A stretch of DNA of 64,000 nt from Rhyacichthys aspro (Eukaryota; Chordata; Actinopteri; Gobiiformes; Rhyacichthyidae): positions 15,634,326 to 15,698,325 of the forward strand of contig CM072156.1 of assembly GCA_036850595.1 (NCBI GenBank), written 5' to 3'. Positions 1-13,030 of the stretch are shown here, piece by piece (position 1 is the stretch's first letter; every line of letters begins with the position of its first letter). The notes beneath the pieces are model-generated. The model searched no databases and was not told the origin of the DNA. It saw nothing but the letters and a program-made list of their open reading frames with translations. A program made the translations under genes and the position numbers.

Positions 1-2344
1 CTGACTGACCCTACAGGACACATACAGCATGGGGGTCCGGCATAGGGCTCGCATGGTTCACATGGTCTGATAGTCACAAACAGAGCTGCCAGCAGTGACA
101 CACTCTAGCTTTTGGACATAAGAATTAGGGCCTGGCAATATGACCTCAAATATCGCAATTAGTTTATATTGAGAGCGTAACTGACAGGTTATGTACTGCA
201 CAATACTAAAATAAATAAAAAATTTCAAATGAGTTGAAAGAAATACATGATGAATGAGAAACCCATTCAAAATCATTCAAAAATAATCAAAAATAATTAT
301 TGTGTGGCAATGCTGTTTTACAAGTTCACAATGTCAACCTGAATTATTTTTCAATGAAAATAATAACACTAAATGAAGTCCAATCATGAATCAATCTTTA
401 TTCTCTGTAATCGATGCATCTACATCTATTGTATTTGTCTGCATGTTTGCCTTATTCCTTTTCAAGGCTTTCATTTTTCTCTTCATATATTGATGGTCTT
501 TAGCTGCTAGCCTCAATTTGCTGCAAAGGTAGGCTGATTTGTTATTCAGACCCCAAGCAAATAATGCAAATGTGGCACTGAAAGCCACTTACGAAATACC
601 CAAAGGCAACTAATCACTCCTCCTCTCATTGCAGCCTTTCTGCAGCCTCCTAATTAGAAGATGGAGATTGCATGAAACCAGGTCACACAGCGGGTCCTGT
701 ACACACACCGATAACCAGGCAAATACATGGGCAAAACTTCATCCAGACACCTAGCCAAGCATGCATTATTTTAAAGGCTAGAGGTGAAAAAAATAATGCT
801 ATTCAGGTTATTAATCCCATATACTTCACTGTATGGGCCCAAAGAAGAATTTGGGGCTTGAAGCATTTTGTGTTATGAGTGTGAATGTGCATACGCTCAT
901 GCATGCATGAGTGCACGTGAAGGCTACATGCTCACGTAAACAAAGAAAAGGCATTGGTAGTGTACAGCCAGCCATGATCCACTGCCAGAGAGATTATTTT
1001 TTTACAGTGGCATTTCTGCAAGAGAGTTGACAGTCCATCATTTAGATTTTGCAGTGTATCCACGAAAAGGCTGCATTGCCTGAAGCAGAAGGAGCTGCTC
1101 TTTCCTTCAGTGTCTTTTAGAGAAGAGAATTCAGCTCCAAATTGTAAAGCCGCAATCCTTTGCTAGCTGTGCTATAGCGTGTAAGGACTCTGCTACAAGG
1201 CAACTGAGGTTATGACACCAGAATAGACTGAACTTGACATGCCCATTCTCACCACATCCTGTGAGCACTGATAAAGCTCACAAAATAAATAAATAAAAAA
1301 AATAAACACTCATCCACCTCCAGTTTCTTACATGCACCGGATGGAGTTTGGAGGAAGCCAAAGCCTCGTGCTGCAGGTTTGTGCTGGGTCTGCAGAGTGC
1401 ACTGCAACTACAGGCTGGGCAGATCAGGCCCAGGCCAAACAACAGCTTGTGACAGAAGCAGGCCAAAGAGGATGTTGAGACACGCAGAGACTTAACAGGC
1501 AGCTGGCTTGCCATGCACTCTTTTTCAGCTTTCCTTAGACTCAACACAACGCTTTAGATTCATTGCAAGACACAACACACAAAGCAAGAACAGAGCAACC
1601 AAAGGAGGAAACTATTGCTTTGAAGATGGAACCAGCAGTTTGAACCCTATTAATAAACTATTCCCAAACAACACACCTATCCACTGAAGGGAAATTCAAA
1701 TGAAATTAAATGCTATATTTCTTAAACCCACTGTAATGTGTTTTTAAATGTGAATCTTATAACTCTTATGCCTATTGCATGAAAAGTTCGCAAAAAAACA
1801 TAATAAATAGCTGCGATGGTAAACAAAAATATGCAAAAATATACACACCAATTTAAATATATATATAATTTTTTTTACTAACTTTCTTTTTTTTTTTTTA
1901 CTTTTTTTTTATGCTTGATGCCTGTGGAGCCTCTTCAGCAAAGCCACTGAGCCTGGGGACACCACTTATTTCACTCCTTGTCACTGCACCTACTGACAAT
2001 ACATTTTCAGTGTGATTTCTCAATGAACAAGTATGCATGAAAAGGTTATTTGGTGCTAATTATTCCCAGCATGTACTTTACACACCATTTAATGAGTTGG
2101 ACTGGAGGCGTGGCTTTTGGCTGACTTGGTTCTCCCAGTTATCAGAGATGAACGCACAATCTCCCTCACATCACCCCTGTCAGGAGCCCCGAGTCCCCCT
2201 GCACATCCCACTCCCTTCTAGGGCTTCAGTGGAGCAGAGACACAGGCACCGGTGAAGCAACGCAACATCTCCCGTAGCGTCCTCGCACACCGGCAGACGA
2301 GTCGTCGGGGATGGGGGGTGGTGGTGGGGGGTGAGGCTAGGAGC

Positions 2345-2660
2345 TGGCTCTCATAATTACAATAATTAACAGTCGCAGATTTAATTGGAAGGGAAGGCAT
2401 TAACAGGAGAAACATTGTGGTGGTGCGTAAAGAGGGAACCTTTGCTGCGAGAAGCTTTTGTCTTCCCTGTACCTAATGGTGCCTTGGCTGCGGTTGGCAA
2501 ATGCTGACACAAAACAACACAACAGAAGCCAGCCGAGGGTTCAGACGGCAGGGCTTGTCAGGACTCAGACTGGAGGCAGATAATTAGGTGCCAGGTTAAT
2601 GAGAGCACAGGCTCTTGATGGCATTTGGTTACTGTATGTGGGCAATTAATGACTTTGTAT
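2345..2660. promoter_or_regulatory. Candidate enhancer block, TAATTA-rich
   Basis: TAATTA-type cores lie at about 2353-2371, TAATTAG at 2581-2587 and CAATTAATGA at 2643-2652, in a stretch without coding signal. Clusters of homeodomain sites like this are typical of conserved intronic enhancers. Conservation cannot be tested here. Confidence 0.35.
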
Positions 2661-5600
2661 TTGTGTTTTTATTGCCCACTTGAGTAGAAAACACAATACA
2701 TTATTCACCTCAGGCCTGCGTGCGCCCTCTTAGATAGAATCTGGGCTACTCTAGCAAAAAAATCAACTGTTTCATCCAAATTCAAAAGAATATTGTTTAT
2801 ATAAATGTAATCCCAGTTTGCTTATGGCTACCGTGCTGCTTGACCTTTTCAGAGCACAGCTTAATGCCTCCTGTTGCCCGTTGATGATGTCGACATGGGG
2901 AGCTGCAGGTCAAGCACGGGACAATGTTGCCACAAAACACACTCGTACAAAGAAGGAAAACCATTTTGGCCGTAAGCGTTTGGCTAATTCAGCGTATCAT
3001 ATTTCATAATGTGTTTGTGAAATACCATACCCCCTAGAAAATCTCGGCCTCCATTCCAGAGGATTTATTAGCAATGAATCCACTGAGGGTCTTTAGACAT
3101 TTTCTTCTTCAGCCCAACCAGTCGACGGCGCCTATTTTGGAGTTAGTTGTTCTCCTGCCTGTGGTGGCCAATTAGAGTACTATAAGATAAATGGGCACCC
3201 ACAACTTTGATGTCCATCTTTTTAATAAGCTTTGGTTAAGATGACATCTGTGTGAAAGAGTTCAATATCTTCACAGTGGGAGAGAAAAGAGGTTTATTCT
3301 AAAATGAAAAATCATGTAAATACTGCTGGAGGTTTTAGGCCGGGTGGTGGGATCATGGTGTCGGCTGCGACTCTAGTGCTGGGATTCATTATCTTCCACT
3401 GCAGTCGTGCAGATTAGTCAGCAACGGATCAGTTCTGGAGCCTTGTGAAATGTGTGCTTTTATACTACTGAAATAGCTTGAAGAGAAATGTTTTGCGCTG
3501 CATAAAATATGTCGTGGGAAGACAATTATAAAAACTATATCCGAAAATGGAGCTGTAAAATGCATAAAGTGCAATATAACAATATCTAAAATGGTGTGTT
3601 AACAAAATGGTTCATGTTAGAGAGAAATAAGGGCGAACACAGACATATATCTAGCGAAGCCAACGGACGCCCTGCTTTATACGTGTGTGTAACTCAGTCA
3701 GGGATAATGTAAATGTCTGGAGAGTCTTAAGACTGAGCAGACCCATATAAAAGCACCCTGTTTCAGGCTAGTAAAACAAGTCAATAAATACAGCGGAGAA
3801 GCCCGCGCTGTCTGCAGCACTCCCCTGAATAAAAACAGAGGTGAACTGCTTATTCTCACACTGGCACCAGAGGTTGACAGCAGCATTATGGGTACTCATA
3901 CATTCTGACTATCACTCGTCACAAGCTATATCTGTCAACATTACCCTCAAGTGTGTTTGGGATGTAAAACAAGCCAGGAGTATTTATGACTTTTTCTGGT
4001 CAGCTGCTAAAAGAGCTAAACACTTTAGCAAGGTTTCTCTTTTTCAGCCGGTTTGTTGATTCTCGCCAACTGAACAAACACATATACACTAAGCCCCTGT
4101 AGACCGCTACTTATTGCAGGAGACGGCAGATCCTTCCTGCCTCCAAATGTGAAGCTGATGACACGGACTCACACAAAATGGAAACACCATTATGTAGGCA
4201 AACACTTGACTGTGATAACTGCTACCTGATTACAGCAAGGGAAGGCACAGCAGCGCTTCTCCTTTTTTTCATACTGTGTCAACACTTTGGGAAAGCAAAT
4301 ATTTCAGTGACTAGTCTCCCTGCGCTTTAATCCATATGGTGCATTCTGTTTGTCACCGAACAGGAAGAAGTCCTCGACGAGAACTCCTCTGCCTCGCACA
4401 ACACAATGAATACACAGAGGTCACACAGCGTATCACACCAGGGCCAGCATCAATCCTTTATTAAATTACCTATAGCTATCTTATTTTCTGTCACAGCATT
4501 GATATTGGGGTTATCTTTTTCATTTATGTAGCGGATTTTCAGGGATTATGCATTAAAGATTAAGGATGCGTATGCCTTACACCTCAGCATTACAAAACGC
4601 AATACCTTCGGCTGCACACAGCTGATGTGTGTAAGGAAAGGGAAATGCTATAAAACAAATCTTCAGCATCCAGAAGTGGACAGGGTTTATTCTCCTCAGA
4701 CAATACGAGCTGTGACTATACAGAATGTTTCGAGCCCTAAAATACTGTGGTAAGCAATACAAATCCCTTGGACAAAATGAAATGTATTAAACATGTGGAT
4801 TTCATAAATCTCCCTTTCCTCGGTCTGGGTCAGAGGTATATTCACTGTAGAGCTCAGCAGGCATTTTTCCCTCAGCATTGTTACTGTGAGGAGCAAGTGG
4901 TAGCTGAGAGTGCTTTCAAAATGAGTGTCAGCAAAAGCTGCACATGTTCCGCAAACAGTAGATCCTCACAGTAAAACAGTTCAAATCACTTACCCTGGCA
5001 ACTTTTTAAGAGTATTACTCTTGTGGTACATATACAATTTAAAGCTCTGTTGTGTGTAGTGACTGGGAATTGCAAAAACAGAAGTACTACTCAATTTTAC
5101 TCTGCAGATAGTGGAAAAAGCCACTCAGACGAGAGCCTGTTAAACACCCAACTGGGATGGCTTTAACCTTGAGTCGCGCAGCAAAGATAGAGGCAGCCTG
5201 GGGCTACAGGGGACTGGCCACCACAACTCCCAGTGCCATGCTGCTCCACAGTGGGGGCCTAACATGGCCAGATTGCCAGAAAGGCCACAGAAGAGACGGT
5301 CCTACACAGTTAGTGGCAGTGGATCATTCATCTGAGCCGTCAACATTCATTCAACTTGATCCCATTATCTGTTTGTTTGGTTTATTCTTTTTTCTGGTCA
5401 GTGTGTTCACCTTGTGGCTGTTGTAACATATGTTGGTGACTTGTTCCATAGGACAATGGTGCTAATTACGTTCCAGTTTAATGAACAACCAGTGACAAGT
5501 CGCATAATCATTATATGTTGTAGGTTTTCTTTAAAAAAAAATCCCACCACAATAACATAAAACAACATTTGCAGTTAAATATTATGTATTCTCAAAGAGA

Positions 5601-8600
5601 GGTGTTTATAAAATACACAGCTGCCATAATGGTGCTCCCTCATACTAATATACTTCATGCTTTGTCTTTTCATTACAGTTTATAATAAAGTCTGATTCTA
5701 TTTTTATGGATTTAAATGCTATTCACACACAGATAACAGAAAAAACTACCTCCAATTTAGAGCATGAAAAATACATGAGCATGATACTTTGCTTTATGTG
5801 TTTCCTGAGAGAAAAAAATGAATAAAGATGAAAAATAAATTTGAGATATTCTTTCTCTGTCTCTCAGGCAAAACAAATAAGGCCGACAACCTGCGAGCCA
5901 CTTCTCTCTCATAGTAAGCTTCAATCACATCCCTGACAGCTGACGATTACTTCATCATCACATAAAGACAGATTAAAAAGTTGTCAAATTAAATATTAAA
6001 GAGGGACTGCAGGCTGTGGTGAATTTTTAAAGGAATAACACAGATTGAAGATGAAATGAGGCACCTATATGCATATTTGATGTCATCGGGAACAAATGCA
6101 TATATTTTCCTCTAGGCCACCTACTTTGTAATAAAGAATAGTGAATGTGTAGATGTGGTAATGCAGCACGGAGGAAATGATATGAAAGAGAAATTGGTTT
6201 TACATAATGATGTCAAAAGGAATATGGCTCTGCATGGTCATGCAGAATAAAGATAAGATTCTCTTTCTCCGTGAGTGAATATTTTGCTAATGGTTTCTTC
6301 ATTTCCTTTAAGAATAAAGCAGGCTGCTTTGTGGGAACCCTGAATGAGTTTCAATTGAATGAAGTTAACATTTATCTTTCAATAGCAGAGAGGAGGGAGA
6401 TCTGTTGGAAATACCCATGTGTGAAAGAGAATGTAAAAGCTTTGTCATCTGTTGAAATAAAGGGAAAGTGACAAGTGACAGTAACACTATCACATTTTCA
6501 GCAGAAGAAGGTTTGAAGACGAGAACAAAGCTGGAAATGGCAACACAAGAGGGTTAAATCTGCACCAAGAGGAGGCTGCATTTCACCAAGTCACCATCGA
6601 TTGGAGTAAACAATGACTGATCAATACACACATAAAAGGCTCCTTCCAACAAAGACTTACATGTAGATTTCATATATCATATCACGCACAGCACAGAGAG
6701 CCTGTTGAATTAGTAGCTTTTTTTCTATTAGAACCAATTGCTGCTGCTTTCTATTCATTACCAGTGTGCAGATACACTCCGGTGTCCGTACATACTTACT
6801 CATGCAATAAGCATCATTGTCACACAGCCTCCCATTTCAAATGGTTCAGCCTTCACCATCTGCAGGCGTTCCCAGACACACCGCTTTGAGTCTGCCATAA
6901 TGATGCATGACTAAGTACAGTTAAAGTGTTGCAGTCTGTTGGCAAAAAGCAGTCAAGCACTTTGCTATAGTGTCACTACGGATAAACCATAGAGCTGAAG
7001 GCTGACGATGGATAAAAGGCAGTGACAGGTCTAGTGATGTGACTCTGTGTGTGTGCATGTGTGGATATGAGAGGTTTGAAACCGTGGCACAGCACATTTG
7101 TAAGTGGACTTAACGAGAATGTGAAATAGGCTTGGACACACTGAAATAAACTGCTGTGCTAGGTTCTGTTGAAAGTGGGACGAGGTTTAAGTTATTCCAA
7201 AATTACAGAGGAGTTTGTAAATGTTGTTAGGCAACATTAAAACGCATGCAAATGCTACAAATATGTATTTATTCCAGCCCAGTCCAAATGTATTCATGTA
7301 ATGTTTCCACACTTATACGTGGTTCAGGGCATATCACTGTTTCAGAGGGAAAATGTAGCCTTTCACACTGAAGACACAAATGTTATTAATTTATTTATGT
7401 ATATAGTGTATCTAGTCATCCTATTGTGATTTCAACAATAAGCTTCTCAGTCCACAGTGAATTCAGAGGAGACAATGAACAATCTATTCCACTGTACTCT
7501 GTTTGCCAAAGTGTTTAGTGTCAAAATGCACAACATAGTTTGCTGCTGCTTTGCCGAGTTCACTCCCACAGTCGCTTTCATGTAAATGATCTTGAATGTT
7601 ATTTTCTAAAGAATGCATTTTAAAAAGAAAATCCCCATTTCTGCCTTTGCGTCTTGTCACAAACCCTTTCCTCCCCTATCTCCTCCTCTCTCCTCGCTCC
7701 CTCCTGCCGCAGCCATAGACTGCATAATTGATGTAAATACTGTCACATGTGTCAGGAGTGGAGGCTCTTCTAGTTTACTTCTGTGCAACACTTTATCGGA
7801 GAACATTAAGTGGAGAAAGCAGCCTCATGCCATTGGTGGAAAATCAGCTTGTCAGTGGGCTCATTCACACCGCCATCAGGGCCGTAGCTGCCCGATTGTT
7901 TCATCAAGGTGATTGAGAACAAATACTACAGGAGCAAATTCCAGCTTATGTTTAGCGCCCGCCACATACATTATTTATATTTGCAGCCCACCCTTGTTGC
8001 TCCAGCCATCTGAATATATCATTGCCTAATTCTAAGATATCCTTTCGCATTTCTTCTTATATGTTCTGTAGTGTTTCCACCAAACCATTAGGCTTGTAGA
8101 GCTGTGACATAGACCTGAAATTATAGATAGCTACTTTCAAGGCCCTGACTGCCAAAGCTGTAATGGCTGTTGAGTGACTGGAGTGCAGTCAGGGACAGAA
8201 GCAGGATTTCATTTACAACAACGATACAGAGGGAATTATGTAAAATGGTAACATTCCATGCCATTTAATGAGCCATATTCACTAATGTCTAAAGTCGACG
8301 GTGTAGGAGTAATAAAACGTGCTGGCTGCCAGAGCTCAGCTGCTACACTGCTTCTGTCTATTTCCAGCTCTGTATGAAACAATGGTGCATAACAGAACAG
8401 GCCGACATTTGCAGTTCTTTACCGCGGCGCGCTCAATGCTCTGCCGTCAGACAGAGCGAGGCACTTGTCTGTTCCCCTCAGCTCCCCCCGACGACTGCCG
8501 CTCTCATGCGTTCCTCTTTTCCCTTTCTTTCCGGGCCTAGTCTGTGCTACAGATTAAGTGACTTGATCCTGCAAACATCTGAAGAATTCGGCTCCACAAA

Positions 8601-10041
8601 GGGGTCAGACAAAGGCCAGGGGATTGCCTTACAGGTCCTTCTCCATTAGATGTGTCATCGGCAGCCTCTGCAGGCAACAAAGACACTCCTCATACTCAAA
8701 CCATTCCGTTTACGGACTTTTGCACTTTTTTTGAAGATTAATGAAAAAATACAAACCTTGTGAAGTAAACATATATTTTGGGAATGGTAAATAGAATTCA
8801 ACATCTTAGCTTTTAGACAAATCTCCACAGTTTTTTCACACAAACAACTTGTGAACTGCAATACTCGTGCCAAGGAAAGCTGCAAGTGCTGACTGTCTCT
8901 TTGTTTGCACGTCTCTTGATATCGTAGACAAACAAAAATACCCCATATTTTCTAGGCAATAGCATTTACAAAGAGTATCTGGGGCTCCTAGAAAAACATT
9001 TCAACTGTAATAAGCTTTCTCCATGAGAGTCTGCAGCATTTCACAGAGCTCCTTTGAAGCTCTCACTATGTTGACTGTTCATATAGAGAGTGCTCGGAAA
9101 GCCAGAGCGCCATATCGCTGTAACCTCTCACTGCTTTGGCATTAATAATGAATTGCCAATGTGAGTAAACACCGCTGTAGATACAAGAATGCCCTTAACG
9201 ACACAAACTCTGCTGCTTCCACTTAGAGCTGCACACCAGACCAATTTTGAGTTTGTGGATTCATGCTAATGCTGAGTATCCTGTCAGGCACACATCACTG
9301 AGGATTGAATCTGAACTAAAAACTAAAAATTGAAGCGGAATAGTTGGGCTGTACGAGGCTTCATGTCTCATTCCGCAGTCTCCTGACTTTAGTGAGACGT
9401 GCTCAGAAGGAAATTTGGAGGCGTCGCTCTTGTGCAGTTACCCTTTAGCTTACAGGCAACACGCTGCGAGTTTACACCTAACGCAGCCTCATTTATATTA
9501 CTTATAGTGAGCAATGTATGTGCGCGGCCTGTAGAACATGCTGACCTTGTCACTGTAGAGCGGCATCCTTGCGCGCTACTGAGAAACCTGCTGGTGTTCA
9601 GGTACTGTTACCAGACCGCTCGGTGCTTCCTGCTTTTGTCATGAAGGAGAAACCAAGGGCTGGAATACAGAATGAACCGGCTGTAAAGCAATGAAACATG
9701 CTCAGTGAGCTCTGATGAAAAGCAACTGTGTAACATAATATACACAATCATATTACTACGGTTGTGTGTGCTATACCAATGGTCCTCATTTAGCTTTTAG
9801 CAGTGGAATATGAGCAGCCACTCAGAATTCAGGAGCACAGAAGTGTCTTTTATCTTACTATAAATCCTCATTATTTCTAATAGCACTTGTGAAGGCTAAA
9901 GAGTAGAGCAGAGCATGTTCTCTTTATTCAGCAGTCACTGACAGACATGGCCAGGCACTATGGGTTAATGTAATATCACAGTTGGATGCCTCCTCAACTC
10001 ACTTACATTCCCTGTTAGCTTAAAAGTCCTTCTGCGAGAGG

Positions 10042-10057
10042 AAAAAAAAAAAAAAAA
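10042..10057. repeat. Poly(A) run of 16
   Basis: An uninterrupted A16 run in pbx3 intron 2. Confidence 0.9.
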
Positions 10058-11039
10058 GATACGCATGAAAAAGGTGAGGTTGTGAAAGCATTAAAAATAG
10101 GATCCTCTATTTATTCAAATATAGGCCAAAGAAATTAACCTTAATTGTGATATGGTAAAGAATTGTTAAATTATTAAAAATGTTCAGTGAGAAATGATTA
10201 TAAGTTAGAATTAAAGTGTCAGAAGAAAACAAAAGAAGGAAATGTACATGTGCCGGATCTACTGGCTCTTTTTGTCATGAAGAAACGTTGGTCTAAGAAT
10301 AGAAAAATAGACTGTAAAAAGTCCATGGTTCATCTACTGAGACTGGCATATCAATTAGGATTGTGAATAAGAATGTAATTGAAAGCAACAGGAGCAGAAA
10401 GAAGCGGAAATTCATCAAGGCAAGCATGGAAAAGCACAAATGAGCTCCAAGCCAGACAAGAGCCTCGTCCCTTATTCTTCTGCTCGGTCTTTACCTAATC
10501 TCTCTCTGTGGCTATTACCCAAACAATAAAATCAGCCACCAAACAAGTGTGCCCTGCATAGTTTCCTTTAATAATTCTATGGAGCCTAATTGTTTTATTA
10601 GAGGTACAAATAAATATTTCTTACTTCTTTCTCAGTGGAGCCTGAGTAGATTCATAAAGTTAGTGTTAACAGCACAGTGGTTCTAAAGTGTACACCCTAA
10701 GGGGCTGCAATAAGAGGTAAATCTAGTTTTGTAAAAGGGGGGGGAAACAAAGCACTAACCAGTTAGCTCATCAGTCACAACCTGTTGAAGTAAGTTAGTA
10801 CCTTTTAGCATGTAATTCTGAGAAGTAACACCACACTTAAAGGTTGCCTTATATCTTTTATTGGGTGTGCTTTATTTAAAGGTAACGCTATAAGAAACTC
10901 TGTGACCAGCAGCATCTGTGTCTCTCCACAGCCTTATCTTTTCTGGCACCCAGCACCATCACAATCACTGTAGTGCGCCTCCACTGTCACTAAATGGCAC
11001 GTTCTCTCAGCCCTAGTCTCCCTTTTCCTAGGCACGGGC

Positions 11040-11130
11040 TTCTCCAGCTGCAGCCTAATTTCCTGTGACTTGCCTAATTACTGTAATTAAGGATTAATTG
11101 CCATTAATTATTCACACATAAGCTCATCGC
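11040..11130. promoter_or_regulatory. Candidate enhancer, dense homeodomain sites plus E-box
   Basis: Four TAAT/ATTA sites lie within 40 bp: CTAATTA 11074-11080, TAATTA 11084-11089, ATTAATTG 11093-11100 and ATTAATTA 11103-11110. An E-box CAGCTG is at 11045-11050. This is the densest cluster in pbx3 intron 2. Confidence 0.45.
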
Positions 11131-12879
11131 AAATCATGGGGTAAATGTCTTATGAAAGCTGCCATACAAGCCATGTATAAACACACTAGGATGCTCCAGG
11201 CGGCTGAATCGATCACTCAGCCCTCCAGCAAATCTCCATGCCACACTTAGGAAAACAGCGATAACTCTCCCCAAAATCAACAACCTATCCAGGTGATGGA
11301 GGAATCAATTCAGGCTTTATTTGTCTCAGCCACATACAGTCGCTTCCACTTCTCGCAATTTCAGCGACTCAAAAATGGTGGAAGACCAATTTCATGTCCA
11401 GCGATCAGTAACTATTTATAAAGAAATACTGTCAGGTCTGGAAAAATGAAAGAACTGAAAATTAAATGTGAAAATGATAAAAGGTGTTCTATAGTGTGTC
11501 TGATAGATAGCATTCTATCTGCATCAGATCTTTTATCTCTTTGAAGTGGTCAGGCTGACTGTGGGACCTTTTCTCTTTCAGTGGGAGACACACTGTAGGC
11601 AAACATTTACATTTGCAAACACTGATGATTCCCAGGCTTTTTAGGGAAATGGTTAAAGCTTCATCGTCATAAAACTATAATAATGGCTGTAATGTAAATC
11701 TGCTGAGTATGAATTGCTTTCCATGGGGCCGCATGCACACAGTATTTAACCAGCAGACACTTTTACAAGGCTTTAAATCTTTAGCTGTGCATCTCAAATG
11801 TTCCACAAGTTCAAAAAAAAGAAGTAAACTGTCTGCAGGACTTGGCAGCAAAACTTCAAATCAACTTTTAATAAAGCTGAACTCGGAGGATCAAATGTAA
11901 GGGCTTGAACTGTGGCAGATGAATGCAGGAAACATCTTCATTTTGGCGTTATAAGTTCATGTTTCTGATTTAAACATTTATGTTAATGGGCCTTCTGGCA
12001 GCTCTTAATGCTCTACATTCTCTTGTAAACAGCCTCTTTGCAAATCCATCACCGGGAAGTCCTGCGTAATCCAGGCGATCCAGGCAACACAGAAAAACAC
12101 CATCCCACATCAAGACAAGGGGATAACAAGACTCGTACACAGAGCTGCTTGAGCCAATGCTGGCAGAATTTCCCTGATCAGCATTATCGCAGCCAGAGTT
12201 TAATTTATAGAGCTGAGCTAGTTCTGTTTTATGTGTTTCTCAGATTAATGTGCACAGCCATAGTTTTTTACTGCTATGGTCTTTGATCAAGTTCAATTTA
12301 TTGGGATTAACCTAAGGTCCAAGCATGGTCTATGGTGCTATATTTTCCAACTGTTTGTAGCTTTTGAGGCATTAAAACCCATTTACGTTGGACATTCCTT
12401 TTTTCTTTTTTTTTTTTTTTTTAACCTAAATGATTTCTTTCAGCATTGTGAGCATGATGTTATCCCACCCTTTTTGGCACATTGAGGTAGTAACAGTGGT
12501 GTGACGGGGCTAAGATGCTATGAGACAGTGTCTAAATAATAATATTAGTATGTGTCATGTCGGTATCACATAAAAGCACACAATGATGAATTGTTTGCCC
12601 AGTGACCCTTTAAAACATTATTATTTGTTGTTTTGAAGTTTTACCACAAGATTTTACACTTCCTTGACAAATGCTACTTTTCACCAAGTCCTTACAGAGT
12701 ATATGGTGTCAATGTAAATGTGTCAAACTTGTCAGAGAGTATAGCATGTCCCTATGTGAGTTACAAGACCCTGAAAGAGACCATGAAAGTTTGCGTGGAC
12801 GCTCCTGTTCCTGCCCCTGCACATTTCACACTCCCACTACCCCTACGCGAACCTCCCGAGGCGTCCATGCATCATCGCC

Positions 12880-13030
12880 CTATTGATGCCTAATTGATAC
12901 TTCCCTATTTATTGTCACCTTCCCTCCCTGTTAGCTGACTTAGTTCTGCGTGTTGCTTTGCATTTATGGACTCCCGGCTGCCTTGATCTCGGTAATTAGA
13001 GTTTATGTGCTAATTGGAGTAAATACAAAG
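12880..13030. promoter_or_regulatory. Candidate enhancer block
   Basis: TTGATGCC, TAATTGATAC, GTAATTAG and CTAATTGG occur within 150 bp. They surround a pyrimidine-rich core, in non-coding text that looks compositionally unlike its flanks. Confidence 0.3.

Noticed and set aside
10660..10740. CAGTGGTTCT start resembling a hAT element end
   Set aside because: Only a short match and no partner end could be found.
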